The notes under the pieces were generated by a model that saw nothing but the letters and a program-made list of their open reading frames with translations, made no database searches and was not told the DNA's origin. From NCBI GenBank assembly GCA_041432705.1, contig JAPWAE010000008.1, positions 53,166-117,165 on the forward strand: a DNA stretch of 64,000 nucleotides, read 5' to 3'. The position numbers and the translations under genes were made by a program. The number at the start of each line of letters is the position of its first letter. The first letter of the stretch is position 1. The stretch comes from Pauljensenia sp018375675 (GTDB lineage: Bacteria > Actinomycetota > Actinomycetes > Actinomycetales > Actinomycetaceae). Shown one piece after another: positions 25,357 to 33,839 of the stretch.

Positions 25357-27297
25357 TCAGAGGCGCTCAAAGCCAGCGTCCCACGCGGCGCGCATGGGGT
25401 TCGCGTCGGCGACCAGCTGATCGAAACGCAGGTCGGCGATGTCGATGACCTCGCCGAGCGCGAAGCGAGCCTCGCGGGCGGGGGAGTGCTCGACGCGGCG
25501 CCACCCCGAGGACAGCAGGTGCTTGCGGTCCACCACGTTGTCCACGCAGATGATCAGCGGACGACCGAACTTCTCGTGGTAGGCGGCAGCCAGGGCGCGC
25601 AGCTCCTCGGCCTCCTCGGGGGTGACCTCACCCACGGACAGGTTCGAGGTGTCCGTGCTGGCCTGCTCGTCGCCAGCACCATCGAGGACCAGGGAGACGA
25701 TGTCCGTGTAGGACGCGATGAGCTCCTCGGCCTCCTCGGGGCTGGCCGCCAGGACAGCGTCCTCGAAGGAGGAACGCAACTCGGAGACGGAGGCGAAGGG
25801 GCGGGACTCCCAGGCGCGCTCGACCGGCCACGTGTGAGCGGAGAACATCGAGGAGAAGGTCGCGACGAACTGGTCGCGATCCATCGCGTTGATGTCATCC
25901 AGGTTGATCTTCTTGCCGTCCACCACGGCGACGTCCGGCGAGGCCTCGCGTCCGATGTGGAAGAACAGGAGGTTCAGGATGATGGCCGTCAGCGAGCCGA
26001 TGGTCACGCCGGAGCCGAAGATGATCTGCAGCCAGGAGGGCATGGCATTGACGATGTCGTCTCTCCTGAAGGTGACGAGGAGTGCCAGGGCGATCGAGGT
26101 GGAGACGATAACGGCGTTGCGGTTGTCGCGCAGATCGACCTTCGACAGGGTCTGGATGCCGACGACGGCGACGTTGGCGAACATCGCCAGGGAGGCACCG
26201 CCGATGACCGGGGGAGGAATGGCCGCGACGAAGGCCGCGGCCTTGGGCAGCAGGCCCAGGACGATCATGAAGACACCCGCCGCGGTGACGACCCAGCGGG
26301 AGCTCACGCGGGTGAGGCGTACGAGGCCGACGTTCTGCGCGAAGCAGGTGTAGGGGAAGGAGTTCAGGACGCCGCCTAGCAGGGTGGACAGGCCGTCGGC
26401 GCGCAGGGCGTTGGCGATGTCGCGCGGGGCGATGCGCTTGCCCACGACCTCGCCGGTGGCGAAGACGTCGCCCGTGGTTTCCACGGCGGTCACGGCCATG
26501 ACGATAATCATGGCGAAGATCGCGGTGATGGAGAACTGGGGAAGCCCGAAGAAGAAGGGCTGGGTGACGGCCACCCAGCTGGACTCTCCCACGTCCGAGA
26601 AATTGGTCTTGCCCATCGCGAAGGCGACGCCCGTCATAATGACGAGGCCGAGGAGGACTGAGAGCGTTCCCATGAAGCCCTTGAAGAGGCGCTGAATGAG
26701 GACGATGATGACGATGGTGCCGATGGCGTAGCCGAGCGATTCGAGGGTGAGCGCCGCCTTCGTGTCCGCCGGTGCCTTATCCGTCCACCTCAAAATGTCG
26801 TCGGCAGAGACGGAGATCAGGGTCGTGCCCATGACCGTCAGGAGCGTGCCCGTGACCACCGGTGGGAAGAAGCGAAGGAACTTCGAGAAGATGGGGGCGA
26901 CCAGGAAGACGAGGAGGCCGACGGCGATGATGGAGCCGTACATGGTGGCCAGGCCGGTCTTCGGGTCGGCACCGGGCGGCGTAGCCGCCGCTCCGATCGC
27001 GATGAGGGGGGAGACGGCGGTGAAAGTGACCCCCTGAATGAGGGGGAGCCTCACGCCGATGAAGCGGCCGATGCCGGCCGACTGGATGATGGTGGCGATG
27101 CCGCAGGTGAGCAGGTCTGCGTTGATGAGGTGAATTTTCGTTACGTCGTCGAGCCCAAGCTGGCTGGCAATGAAGATTGGGACGACCACGGCGCCCGCGT
27201 AAAACGCGAGGACGTGCTGAATGCCCAGAATGGTGAGTTTCCCAAAGGGAGGGACTTGATCGACGGGGTGGGGAGCGGACGAGGGGCTTGATGCCAT
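25357..27297 (-). CDS. NCS2 purine/urate permease fused to a degenerate OHCU-decarboxylase domain
   Basis: A 646-residue fusion. Residues ~1-450 form an NCS2 (xanthine/uracil) permease with many membrane segments and the signatures GVRLPLIQGVTFTAVSPL and VETTGDVFATGEVV, the latter typical of xanthine/urate carriers. Residues ~465-645 resemble OHCU decarboxylase, the third step from urate to allantoin (HTWPVERAWESRPFASVSEL, then AYHEKFGRPLIICV and ALGEVIDIADLR). The family's catalytic HPDLA motif is SYTDIVS here, the SxxEQ segment is missing, and the Arg after the FxICxR strand is Asp, so decarboxylase activity is doubtful. It may act as a cytoplasmic regulatory domain. No other urate gene is in the window. 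Confidence 0.85.
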   Translation of the reverse strand: MASSPSSAPHPVDQVPPFGKLTILGIQHVLAFYAGAVVVPIFIASQLGLDDVTKIHLINADLLTCGIATIIQSAGIGRFIGVRLPLIQGVTFTAVSPLIAIGAAATPPGADPKTGLATMYGSIIAVGLLVFLVAPIFSKFLRFFPPVVTGTLLTVMGTTLISVSADDILRWTDKAPADTKAALTLESLGYAIGTIVIIVLIQRLFKGFMGTLSVLLGLVIMTGVAFAMGKTNFSDVGESSWVAVTQPFFFGLPQFSITAIFAMIIVMAVTAVETTGDVFATGEVVGKRIAPRDIANALRADGLSTLLGGVLNSFPYTCFAQNVGLVRLTRVSSRWVVTAAGVFMIVLGLLPKAAAFVAAIPPPVIGGASLAMFANVAVVGIQTLSKVDLRDNRNAVIVSTSIALALLVTFRRDDIVNAMPSWLQIIFGSGVTIGSLTAIILNLLFFHIGREASPDVAVVDGKKINLDDINAMDRDQFVATFSSMFSAHTWPVERAWESRPFASVSELRSSFEDAVLAASPEEAEELIASYTDIVSLVLDGAGDEQASTDTSNLSVGEVTPEEAEELRALAAAYHEKFGRPLIICVDNVVDRKHLLSSGWRRVEHSPAREARFALGEVIDIADLRFDQLVADANPMRAAWDAGFERL

Positions 27298-27462
27298 CTG
27301 TGTCTCCTGGACCTTTATCCAAGTGTTGAAGGGACCCCTCCATTCTCTGTGATCGGCAGGATTGTTTTACGAGTTATTTAAAAAGTGTGGCGAGTTATAT
27401 GTCACGGGCCCTTGTCGTTTACGATGTGAACAAAGCTGGACGTATGCGGGAGGGAGGCCGGT

Positions 27463-28476
27463 ATGACGCGCAATGGTCGTCCTCCGTCGATGGCGGACGT
27501 GGCCGAATTGGTCGGAGTCTCCCATCAGACGGTGTCTCGCGTGGTGAACGGCAAGGGGCGTGTGTCGCCTCGGACGCGCGAGCGCGTGCAGGCCGCGATT
27601 GATCAGCTGGGATACCGTCCGAACTCGGTAGCCCGTGCCCTGGTGACCGCCCGATCGGGCATTATCGGCGTCGTGACCACGACCTCGGCCCACTTCGGTC
27701 CCTCCTCGATGCTGGTCGCCCTGGAGGTCGCCGCCCGCGAGGCTGGGCTCTTCACGTCGGTCGTGGCCCTCGATCGTTTCGGCCCGGACGACGTGGCCAG
27801 CGCCTTCGACCACTTCTCCTCCCTGGCCGCCGAGGCGATCGTCGTCATCGCGCCGGTGGATTCTCTTGCCGAGGCCGTGGCCTCCCAGGGCGCGTCCGTG
27901 CCGGTGGTCGCGGTCTCCGGTGGGCGCGCATTCGGTCGCGGAGTGTCGGTCGTTCATGCGGATCAGCGCGGAGGTGCGCGAGTGCTCGCGGAGCACCTCA
28001 TGTCGCTGGGGCACAGGGACATTGCCTGCGTGGCGGGCCCTCAGGAGTGGTTCGAGGCGCGCGAACGTGTGGCCGGGTGGCGTGAGGCGATGGATGAGGC
28101 GGGTCTACCGAAGCGTGCACCGCTGGTCGGCTCGTGGGAGGCTCGCTGGGGGTACGTCGCCGGACAGAACCTCGTCGAGGATGGCCTGCCCGACGCGGTG
28201 ATGTGCGCGAACGATGAGGTCGCGGTCGGCCTCCTGCGCGCCTTCGCCGAGGCCGGGGTGAGCGTTCCGGGCGGCGTGTCGGTCGCGGGTTTCGACGACG
28301 TGCCGATGGCCGCCTACGCGGGGCCGGGGCTGACGACGGTGCGCCAGGATTTCGCGGATCTTGGGCGCTGCGCGCTTGAGGTCGTCAGTCGCGCGCTCGA
28401 TGGGGAATTGGTGGACACGTACGTGCGTCCCACTCGCCTCGTTGTGCGTGGTTCGACGGGAGTTTGCCCTCGTTAG
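27463..28476 (+). CDS. LacI family transcriptional regulator, probably of L-arabinose genes
   Basis: A 337-residue LacI/GalR repressor. The N-terminal helix-turn-helix is PSMADVAELVGVSHQTVSRV (about residues 8-27), with a hinge helix RPNSVARAL, and the rest is a periplasmic-binding-protein-like sugar-sensing domain ending in FDDVPMAAYAGPGLTTVRQD. It lies 88 bp upstream of araD on the same strand, and palindromes with the LacI-type core AACGTT occur before araD and before chvE. This suggests it controls both units in response to arabinose or a related sugar. The ATG at 27463 follows a GGGAGGGAGG ribosome site. Confidence 0.88.
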   Translation: MTRNGRPPSMADVAELVGVSHQTVSRVVNGKGRVSPRTRERVQAAIDQLGYRPNSVARALVTARSGIIGVVTTTSAHFGPSSMLVALEVAAREAGLFTSVVALDRFGPDDVASAFDHFSSLAAEAIVVIAPVDSLAEAVASQGASVPVVAVSGGRAFGRGVSVVHADQRGGARVLAEHLMSLGHRDIACVAGPQEWFEARERVAGWREAMDEAGLPKRAPLVGSWEARWGYVAGQNLVEDGLPDAVMCANDEVAVGLLRAFAEAGVSVPGGVSVAGFDDVPMAAYAGPGLTTVRQDFADLGRCALEVVSRALDGELVDTYVRPTRLVVRGSTGVCPR

Positions 28477-28497
28477 AGGCTCTTTTTGTCGTCGTGC

Positions 28498-28530
28498 TTG
28501 CCTTGTGCGCGGGTGGGTGTTAACGTTAAC
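28498..28530 (+). promoter_or_regulatory. araD promoter with overlapping LacI-type operator
   Basis: -35 TTGCCT (28498-28503) and -10 TAACGT (28521-28526) have 17-bp spacing. The perfect 12-bp palindrome GTTAACGTTAAC (28519-28530) covers the -10, as expected for a repressor site. Confidence 0.75.
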
Positions 28531-28564
28531 CCAATCGCTCATCGATGCTCAGTGAGGAGTACGA

Positions 28565-29278
28565 ATGGATCACCGCAACCCCGACACATGGACCCCCGAG
28601 TTCGCGCGCGAGATCGAGCGCGTCCGCGAATACGTCGCCACCCTGCATGCCGAGCTGCCCCGCTGGGGACTCGTCGTCTGGACGGCAGGAAACGTCTCCC
28701 AGCGCGTGCGCGGCGAGGCCGAGGATGGCAGCCAGGACCTTCTCGTCATCAAGCCGTCGGGCGTGTCCTACGACGACCTGAGCCCCGAGGCAATGGTCGT
28801 GTGTGACCTCGATGGAAACCTTGTGCTGGGGGAGGGGGCTCCCTCCTCGGACACCGCCGCGCATGCATACGTCTATCGCCACATGAGTGAGGTGGGTGGC
28901 GTCGTGCATACGCACTCCACCTACGCCACCGCGTGGGCTGCGCGCGGAGAGGAGATTCCCTGCGTCCTGACCATGATGGGTGACGAGTTCGGCGGTCCCG
29001 TCCCCGTTGGCCCCTTCGCCCTCATTGGCGATGATTCGATCGGGCGCGGCATTGTCGATACCCTGCGCGAATCGCGCTCGCCGGCGGTCCTCATGCGCAA
29101 CCACGGCCCCTTCACGATCGGGCGCGATGCGCGCGCCGCCGTCAAGGCCGCTGTCATGGTCGAGGAGGTTGCCAAGACCGTGCATGTCGCGCGCGCGGGC
29201 GGGCCTCTCGTTCCCATCGAACAGCATCACATTGACTCCCTCTACGACCGCTACCAAAACGTCTACGGACAGCACTGA
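28565..29278 (+). CDS. araD: L-ribulose-5-phosphate 4-epimerase
   Basis: A 237-residue class II aldolase/AraD-family enzyme that converts L-ribulose 5-phosphate to D-xylulose 5-phosphate in the cytoplasm. Family motifs are visible: TAGNVSQR (substrate loop), IKPSGVSYDDL, the metal-binding HTHSTYATAWA pair, and MRNHGPFTIG. The length is normal (about 230). Adjacency to araA, 19 bp downstream, supports the epimerase over fuculose-type aldolases. Confidence 0.93.
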   Translation: MDHRNPDTWTPEFAREIERVREYVATLHAELPRWGLVVWTAGNVSQRVRGEAEDGSQDLLVIKPSGVSYDDLSPEAMVVCDLDGNLVLGEGAPSSDTAAHAYVYRHMSEVGGVVHTHSTYATAWAARGEEIPCVLTMMGDEFGGPVPVGPFALIGDDSIGRGIVDTLRESRSPAVLMRNHGPFTIGRDARAAVKAAVMVEEVAKTVHVARAGGPLVPIEQHHIDSLYDRYQNVYGQH

Positions 29279-29297
29279 CATCAAAGGAGATTTCACC

Positions 29298-30806
29298 GTG
29301 ACCAGTTTCTACGAGGGCCGCGAGGTCTGGTTCGTCACCGGCAGCCAGGACCTGTACGGCGAGGAAACGCTGGCGCAGGTCGCCGAGCAGTCCCGCGAGG
29401 TTGTGCGCCTGCTCAACGAATCTGACCTGCTTCCTGCGCCGATCGTGTGGAAGCCCGTCCTGAAGGACTCCGACTCCATCAAGCGAGCGATGCTCGAGGC
29501 CAGCGCGGACGACCGCGTCCTCGGCGTCATCTCCTGGATGCACACCTTCAGCCCCGCGAAGATGTGGATCCGAGGCCTCGAGGTCCTGCGCAAGCCTCTG
29601 CTGCACCTGGCGACCCAGGCCAATGTCGAGATCCCCTGGGACAGCATCGACATGGACTTCATGAACCTGAACCAGGCAGCGCACGGTGACCGCGAATACG
29701 CGTACATCCTCACGCGCCTGGGCCTGGCTCGCGCCACCGTGGTCGGTCATGCCTCGCAGGAGAATACGCGTCGCCGCGTCGCCAACTGGGTGCGCGCGGC
29801 CGGAGGTTTCGCGGCGACCAACGAGCTGCGTGTCGTGCGCTTCGGCGACAACATGCGCAACGTGGCAGTCACGGAGGGTGACAAGACCGAGGCTGAGCGT
29901 CGCCTCGGCGTCTCGGTCAACACGTGGTCGGTCAACGACCTCGTGGCCGTCGTTGATGCCGTGGACGAGGGGGCCATCGATGCCCTCGTGGCCGAATACT
30001 GCGAGCGCTACGACGTGGCCCCCGAGCTGGCCCCAGGTGGGGATCGCGCGGAATCGCTGCGCTACGCCGCCCGCGAGGAGATCGCGCTGCGCACCTTCCT
30101 CGAAGAGCGCGGAGCGATGGCCTTCACGACCAACTTCGAAGACCTTGGCGGGCTCCGTCAGCTCCCTGGTCTGGCCGTCCAGCGCCTGACCGAGGCCGGC
30201 TATGGCTTCAGCGCCGAGGGGGACTGGAAGACCGCGGTCCTCGTGCGCGCCGCGAAGGTCATGGGGGAGGGGTTGCCCGGCGGTGCCTCGCTCATGGAGG
30301 ACTACACCTACAACCTCGTCGAAGGTCAGGAGATGATCCTGGGCGCCCACATGCTCGAGGTGTGCCCCTCGCTGACGAACGCCCGCCCGCGCATCGAGAT
30401 CCATCCCCTGGGCATCGGGGATCGCGAGGATCCTGTGCGCATGGTCTTCGACGCGGCCCCGGGGCGCGGTGTCGTCGTCGCGATGTCCGACATGCGCGAC
30501 CGTTTCCGCCTCACCGCGAACATTGTCAATGTCATCGAGCCTCCCCAGCCGATGCCCAAGCTCCCGGTCGCGCGCGCGATGTGGATCCCCGAACCCGACT
30601 TCTACACCTCTGTCGAGGCGTGGCTGACGGCTGGCGGAGCGCACCACACGTGTATGTCGACGCAGATCGAGCCTGAGGTGTGGGAGAACTTTGCGGCGCT
30701 GGCGCACATGGAGCTCGTGGTTATCGACGAGTCGACGACGCGACGGGACTTTGCCTCCGGCGTGCGCTGGAACCAGGCGTACCACCGCCTCGCCGAGGGG
30801 CTGTAA
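29298..30806 (+). CDS. araA: L-arabinose isomerase
   Basis: A 502-residue enzyme that interconverts L-arabinose and L-ribulose. N-terminal REVWFVTGSQDLYGEE, the PxxxMNLNQAAHGDRE segment and late GAHMLEVCPS and IHPLGIGDREDPVR segments are characteristic of AraA, and the length is the family's usual ~500. The start is the GTG at 29298, preceded by AAAGGAGA; the same frame stays open far upstream inside araD but those residues are not AraA-like. It forms an operon with araD. No araB kinase gene follows; a terminator does. Confidence 0.95.
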   Translation: MTSFYEGREVWFVTGSQDLYGEETLAQVAEQSREVVRLLNESDLLPAPIVWKPVLKDSDSIKRAMLEASADDRVLGVISWMHTFSPAKMWIRGLEVLRKPLLHLATQANVEIPWDSIDMDFMNLNQAAHGDREYAYILTRLGLARATVVGHASQENTRRRVANWVRAAGGFAATNELRVVRFGDNMRNVAVTEGDKTEAERRLGVSVNTWSVNDLVAVVDAVDEGAIDALVAEYCERYDVAPELAPGGDRAESLRYAAREEIALRTFLEERGAMAFTTNFEDLGGLRQLPGLAVQRLTEAGYGFSAEGDWKTAVLVRAAKVMGEGLPGGASLMEDYTYNLVEGQEMILGAHMLEVCPSLTNARPRIEIHPLGIGDREDPVRMVFDAAPGRGVVVAMSDMRDRFRLTANIVNVIEPPQPMPKLPVARAMWIPEPDFYTSVEAWLTAGGAHHTCMSTQIEPEVWENFAALAHMELVVIDESTTRRDFASGVRWNQAYHRLAEGL

Positions 30807-30819
30807 AAGCCGCTCATAT

Positions 30820-30853
30820 CGGCTGTGTGGGGTCGTCTGGCCCCGCACAGCCG
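30820..30853 (+). terminator. araDA terminator
   Basis: CGGCTGTGTGGGG pairs with CCCCGCACAGCCG (one G-T pair) across an 8-nt loop, 14 bp after the araA stop. Confidence 0.85.
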
Positions 30854-30886
30854 GGGATTCCTTTGTGTATATGTCCGTTCTTAAAG

Positions 30887-30924
30887 TTGTGAACGTTAAC
30901 AATTGTTATTGGAACGTTATCAAT
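30887..30924 (+). promoter_or_regulatory. Paired LacI-type operators upstream of chvE
   Basis: Two sites share the AACGTT core: TTGTGAACGTTAACAATT (from 30887) and ATTGGAACGTTATCAATT (from 30907). Their centres are 21 bp apart, two helical turns, so two repressor dimers could bind the same face. The core matches the araD operator, linking both units to one regulator. Confidence 0.75.
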
Positions 30925-31043
30925 TGGGCAATGCGAGGGTGACCCCTCTCTCATATGGTACAAGTTGTCAGACCACACGACGGACGTGTGGAGACGTGAC
31001 GCCCATCGACAGTGATGTCGAGGCAACAAACAGGAGATATTCC

Positions 31044-32228
31044 ATGAAGACACGTGGTTTCTTTGGCAAGATGGCAACGGTTGCGGCCACCTTCGCGGCC
31101 GGCGCCCTTGCGCTGAGCGGATGCGCGGGCGGCGGCGCCGGTGGCGCCTCCAGCTCCGATAGCGGCGCTGCCGCCTCGAACGGCGGCAAGGTCAAGGTCG
31201 GCGTCGCAATGCCGACCCAGACCTCGGAGCGCTGGATCGCCGACGGCAACGCGGTGAAGGAAGGCCTCGAGGCAGCCGGATACGAGGTTGACCTCCAGTT
31301 CGCCAACGACGACATTCCCACCCAGACCCAGCAGATCGACCAGATGATCACCAACGGTGCCACCATCCTGGTCATCGCCTCCATTGACGGCACGGCCCTG
31401 TCGAGCCAGCTCGACACCGCGGGTTCGAAGAACATCCCGGTCATCGCCTACGACCGCCTCATCCGCGACAACGAGAACGTTGACTTCTACGTTTCCTTCG
31501 ACAACTTCAAGGTCGGCGTCGCACAGGGCAACGCTCTGCTGTTCGGCCTTGGCCTGACCGATAAGGACGGCAAGAAGCTCGACAACGCCCCCAAGGGCCC
31601 GCTCAACATCGAGCTTTTCGCCGGTTCGCCCGACGATAACAACGCCAAGTTCTTCTTCGATGGCGCCATGAGCGTCCTCAAGCCCTACCTCGACGACGGC
31701 ACGCTCGTCGTCAAGTCCGGCCAGACCAGCTTCGACCAGGTCGCCATCCTGCGCTGGCAGCAGGAAGTCGCCCAGAAGCGCATGGAGGACCTGCTGACCT
31801 CGACCTACGGCGGCGGCTCTGAGCCCCTCGCCGGCGTGCTCTCGCCCTTCGACGGCATCTCCCGCGGCATCATCACCGCCCTCCAGGGCGCCGGCTACGG
31901 CCCCGCCATCAAGGACGGCCTGCCCATCGTGACCGGCCAGGACGCCGAGATCGCCTCCACGAAGATGATCGCCGACGGCATCCAGCAGTCCACCATCTTC
32001 AAGGACACCCGTACCCTGGCCGCCCAGGCCGTGACGGTCATCAAGGCGATGGCTGAGGGCAAGGAGCCCGAGGCCAACGACACCACCACCTACAACAACG
32101 GTGTGAAGGTCGTGCCCTCCTACCTGCTCGAGGTCGAGACCATCTACGCTGACAACCTCAAGGAAAAGCTCATCGACTCCGGTTACTTCACCCAGGCCGA
32201 CGTTGATGCGGGCGTCGTGAAGAAGTAA
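31044..32228 (+). CDS. chvE: Sugar ABC transporter substrate-binding lipoprotein (ChvE-like)
   Basis: A 394-residue lipoprotein with lipobox ALSGC near residue 27, followed by a Gly/Ser-rich linker and a type I periplasmic-binding domain (KVGVAMPTQTSERWIADGN, then PVIAYDRLI and AEIASTKMIADGIQQSTIFKD). The pattern is that of ChvE/XylF-type monosaccharide receptors. The ATG at 31044 with CAGGAGA upstream is preferred to 30903, which would swallow the operator region. A terminator-like hairpin after the gene probably lowers expression of the two transporter genes downstream, as is common for binding proteins. Arabinose is the likely substrate by context. Confidence 0.9.
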   Translation: MKTRGFFGKMATVAATFAAGALALSGCAGGGAGGASSSDSGAAASNGGKVKVGVAMPTQTSERWIADGNAVKEGLEAAGYEVDLQFANDDIPTQTQQIDQMITNGATILVIASIDGTALSSQLDTAGSKNIPVIAYDRLIRDNENVDFYVSFDNFKVGVAQGNALLFGLGLTDKDGKKLDNAPKGPLNIELFAGSPDDNNAKFFFDGAMSVLKPYLDDGTLVVKSGQTSFDQVAILRWQQEVAQKRMEDLLTSTYGGGSEPLAGVLSPFDGISRGIITALQGAGYGPAIKDGLPIVTGQDAEIASTKMIADGIQQSTIFKDTRTLAAQAVTVIKAMAEGKEPEANDTTTYNNGVKVVPSYLLEVETIYADNLKEKLIDSGYFTQADVDAGVVKK

Positions 32229-32236
32229 GCGACGAC

Positions 32237-32264
32237 GGGGTGCGGGGCACTCGCCCCGCACCCC
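32237..32264 (+). terminator. Hairpin between chvE and mmsA
   Basis: GGGGTGCGGGGC pairs perfectly with GCCCCGCACCCC around ACTC, inside the operon. It probably acts as a partial terminator or 3' end stabiliser for the chvE message. Confidence 0.8.
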
Positions 32265-32291
32265 ACCCCTTCCGATTCGAGGAATGCAAAC

Positions 32292-33839
32292 ATGACGCAG
32301 AACATTTTGGAAATGCGTGACATCGACAAGGGTTTCAATGGCGTGCCCGTCCTCAAGCACGTCAACCTTGATGTCCGCCCCGGCGAAGTCCACGCCCTGT
32401 GTGGCGAAAACGGTGCCGGCAAGTCCACCCTTATGAAGGTTCTTTCCGGCGTCTACCCCCACGGGCAGTACGACGGCACCATTATCTTCGATGGCAAGGA
32501 AGTCCAATTCCGCTCCATCAAGGACTCTGAGGCGCTCGGCATTGGCATCATTCACCAGGAGCTGGCCCTCGTTCCCTATCTGTCGATCGCAGAGAACATC
32601 TTCTTGGGTGCTGAGAAGCCCCGCAAGCTCGGCCTCATCGACTGGCATGAGGTCAACCACCGTGCCGAAAAGGTCCTGGAAAAGGTCGGCCTGAAGGAAA
32701 ACGTGACGACCCAGGTCGGTACGCTCGGCGTGGGCAAGCAGCAGCTCATCGAGATCGGAAAGGCGCTGTCCAAGGACGTGCGCCTGCTGATCCTGGACGA
32801 GCCCACCGCCGCCCTCAACGATAACGACTCGGCCCAGCTCCTCGACCTCGTGCGCAGCCTGCGCGACCAGGGCGTCGCCATCGTCATCATCTCCCACAAG
32901 CTTGGAGAGATTGCCGAGATCGCTGACCGTACGACGATCCTGCGCGACGGCCAGACCATCGAGACGATCGACATGAAGGACCCCGCGTCCACGCAGGGCA
33001 AGATCATCTCGCTCATGGTGGGCCGCGACCTCACTCAGCGCTACCCCGAGCGCAACGTGGAGATCGGCGAGGAGGTCTTCCGCGTGGAAGACTGGACCGT
33101 CTATCACCCGACCCAGGCGGGGCGCGTCGTGATCTCCGGTGCTTCCTTCAATGTGCGTCATGGCGAGGTCGTCGGCATTGCCGGCCTCATGGGTGCCGGA
33201 CGTACTGAGCTTGCGATGAGTATTTTTGGTCGTTCCTTCGGTTCGCGTATCTCGGGCAAGCTCTTCAAGGACGGCAAAGAGATCACGGTCAAGTCCGTCT
33301 CGGACGCAATCAAGAATGGCATTGCCTACGCGACTGAGGATCGCAAGCAGTACGGCCTGAACCTCATCGACGACATCCGGCACAACGTGGCCACCGCTGG
33401 CCTGTTCAAGCTCTCACGCCGAGGCCTCGTCGATGGACATAAGGAACTGGCCGTCGCCGCCGACTACAAGGATCGAATGAACATCCGCTCCCACTCGGTC
33501 CTCCAAAAGACCGGCTCCCTGTCGGGTGGCAACCAGCAGAAGGTCGTTCTGTCCAAGTGGCTCTACACGGACGCAGACGTCCTCATTCTTGATGAACCCA
33601 CGCGCGGCATTGATGTTGGCGCGAAGTTCGAGATCTACACCCTCATCAACAAGATGGTCGAAGAAGGCAAGGCCGTCATCGTCATCTCCTCCGAACTCGA
33701 GGAAGTCCTCGGCGTCTCGGACCGCATCTACACCCTGGCGTACGGCCGTATCACCGGCGAGGTCAAGGCCGAAGACGCCACCCAGGAAAACCTCATGGAA
33801 CTCATGACTATCGAACCCGCAAGGGAGGACCAGAAATGA
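32292..33839 (+). CDS. mmsA: Sugar ABC transporter ATP-binding protein (MmsA/GguA type, two ATPase domains)
   Basis: A 515-residue double ATPase. The first domain has Walker A GENGAGKST (residues 38-46), signature LGVGKQQLIEIGKAL and Walker B LLILDEPTAAL. The second has the degenerate Walker A GLMGAGRTE and signature LSGGNQQKVVLSKWL with DVLILDEPTRGID. This asymmetry is normal for ribose/xylose/multiple-monosaccharide transporters. It energises uptake of the sugar bound by ChvE. It lies 63 bp after chvE and overlaps the permease gene by 4 bp (ATGA). Confidence 0.92.
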   Translation: MTQNILEMRDIDKGFNGVPVLKHVNLDVRPGEVHALCGENGAGKSTLMKVLSGVYPHGQYDGTIIFDGKEVQFRSIKDSEALGIGIIHQELALVPYLSIAENIFLGAEKPRKLGLIDWHEVNHRAEKVLEKVGLKENVTTQVGTLGVGKQQLIEIGKALSKDVRLLILDEPTAALNDNDSAQLLDLVRSLRDQGVAIVIISHKLGEIAEIADRTTILRDGQTIETIDMKDPASTQGKIISLMVGRDLTQRYPERNVEIGEEVFRVEDWTVYHPTQAGRVVISGASFNVRHGEVVGIAGLMGAGRTELAMSIFGRSFGSRISGKLFKDGKEITVKSVSDAIKNGIAYATEDRKQYGLNLIDDIRHNVATAGLFKLSRRGLVDGHKELAVAADYKDRMNIRSHSVLQKTGSLSGGNQQKVVLSKWLYTDADVLILDEPTRGIDVGAKFEIYTLINKMVEEGKAVIVISSELEEVLGVSDRIYTLAYGRITGEVKAEDATQENLMELMTIEPAREDQK

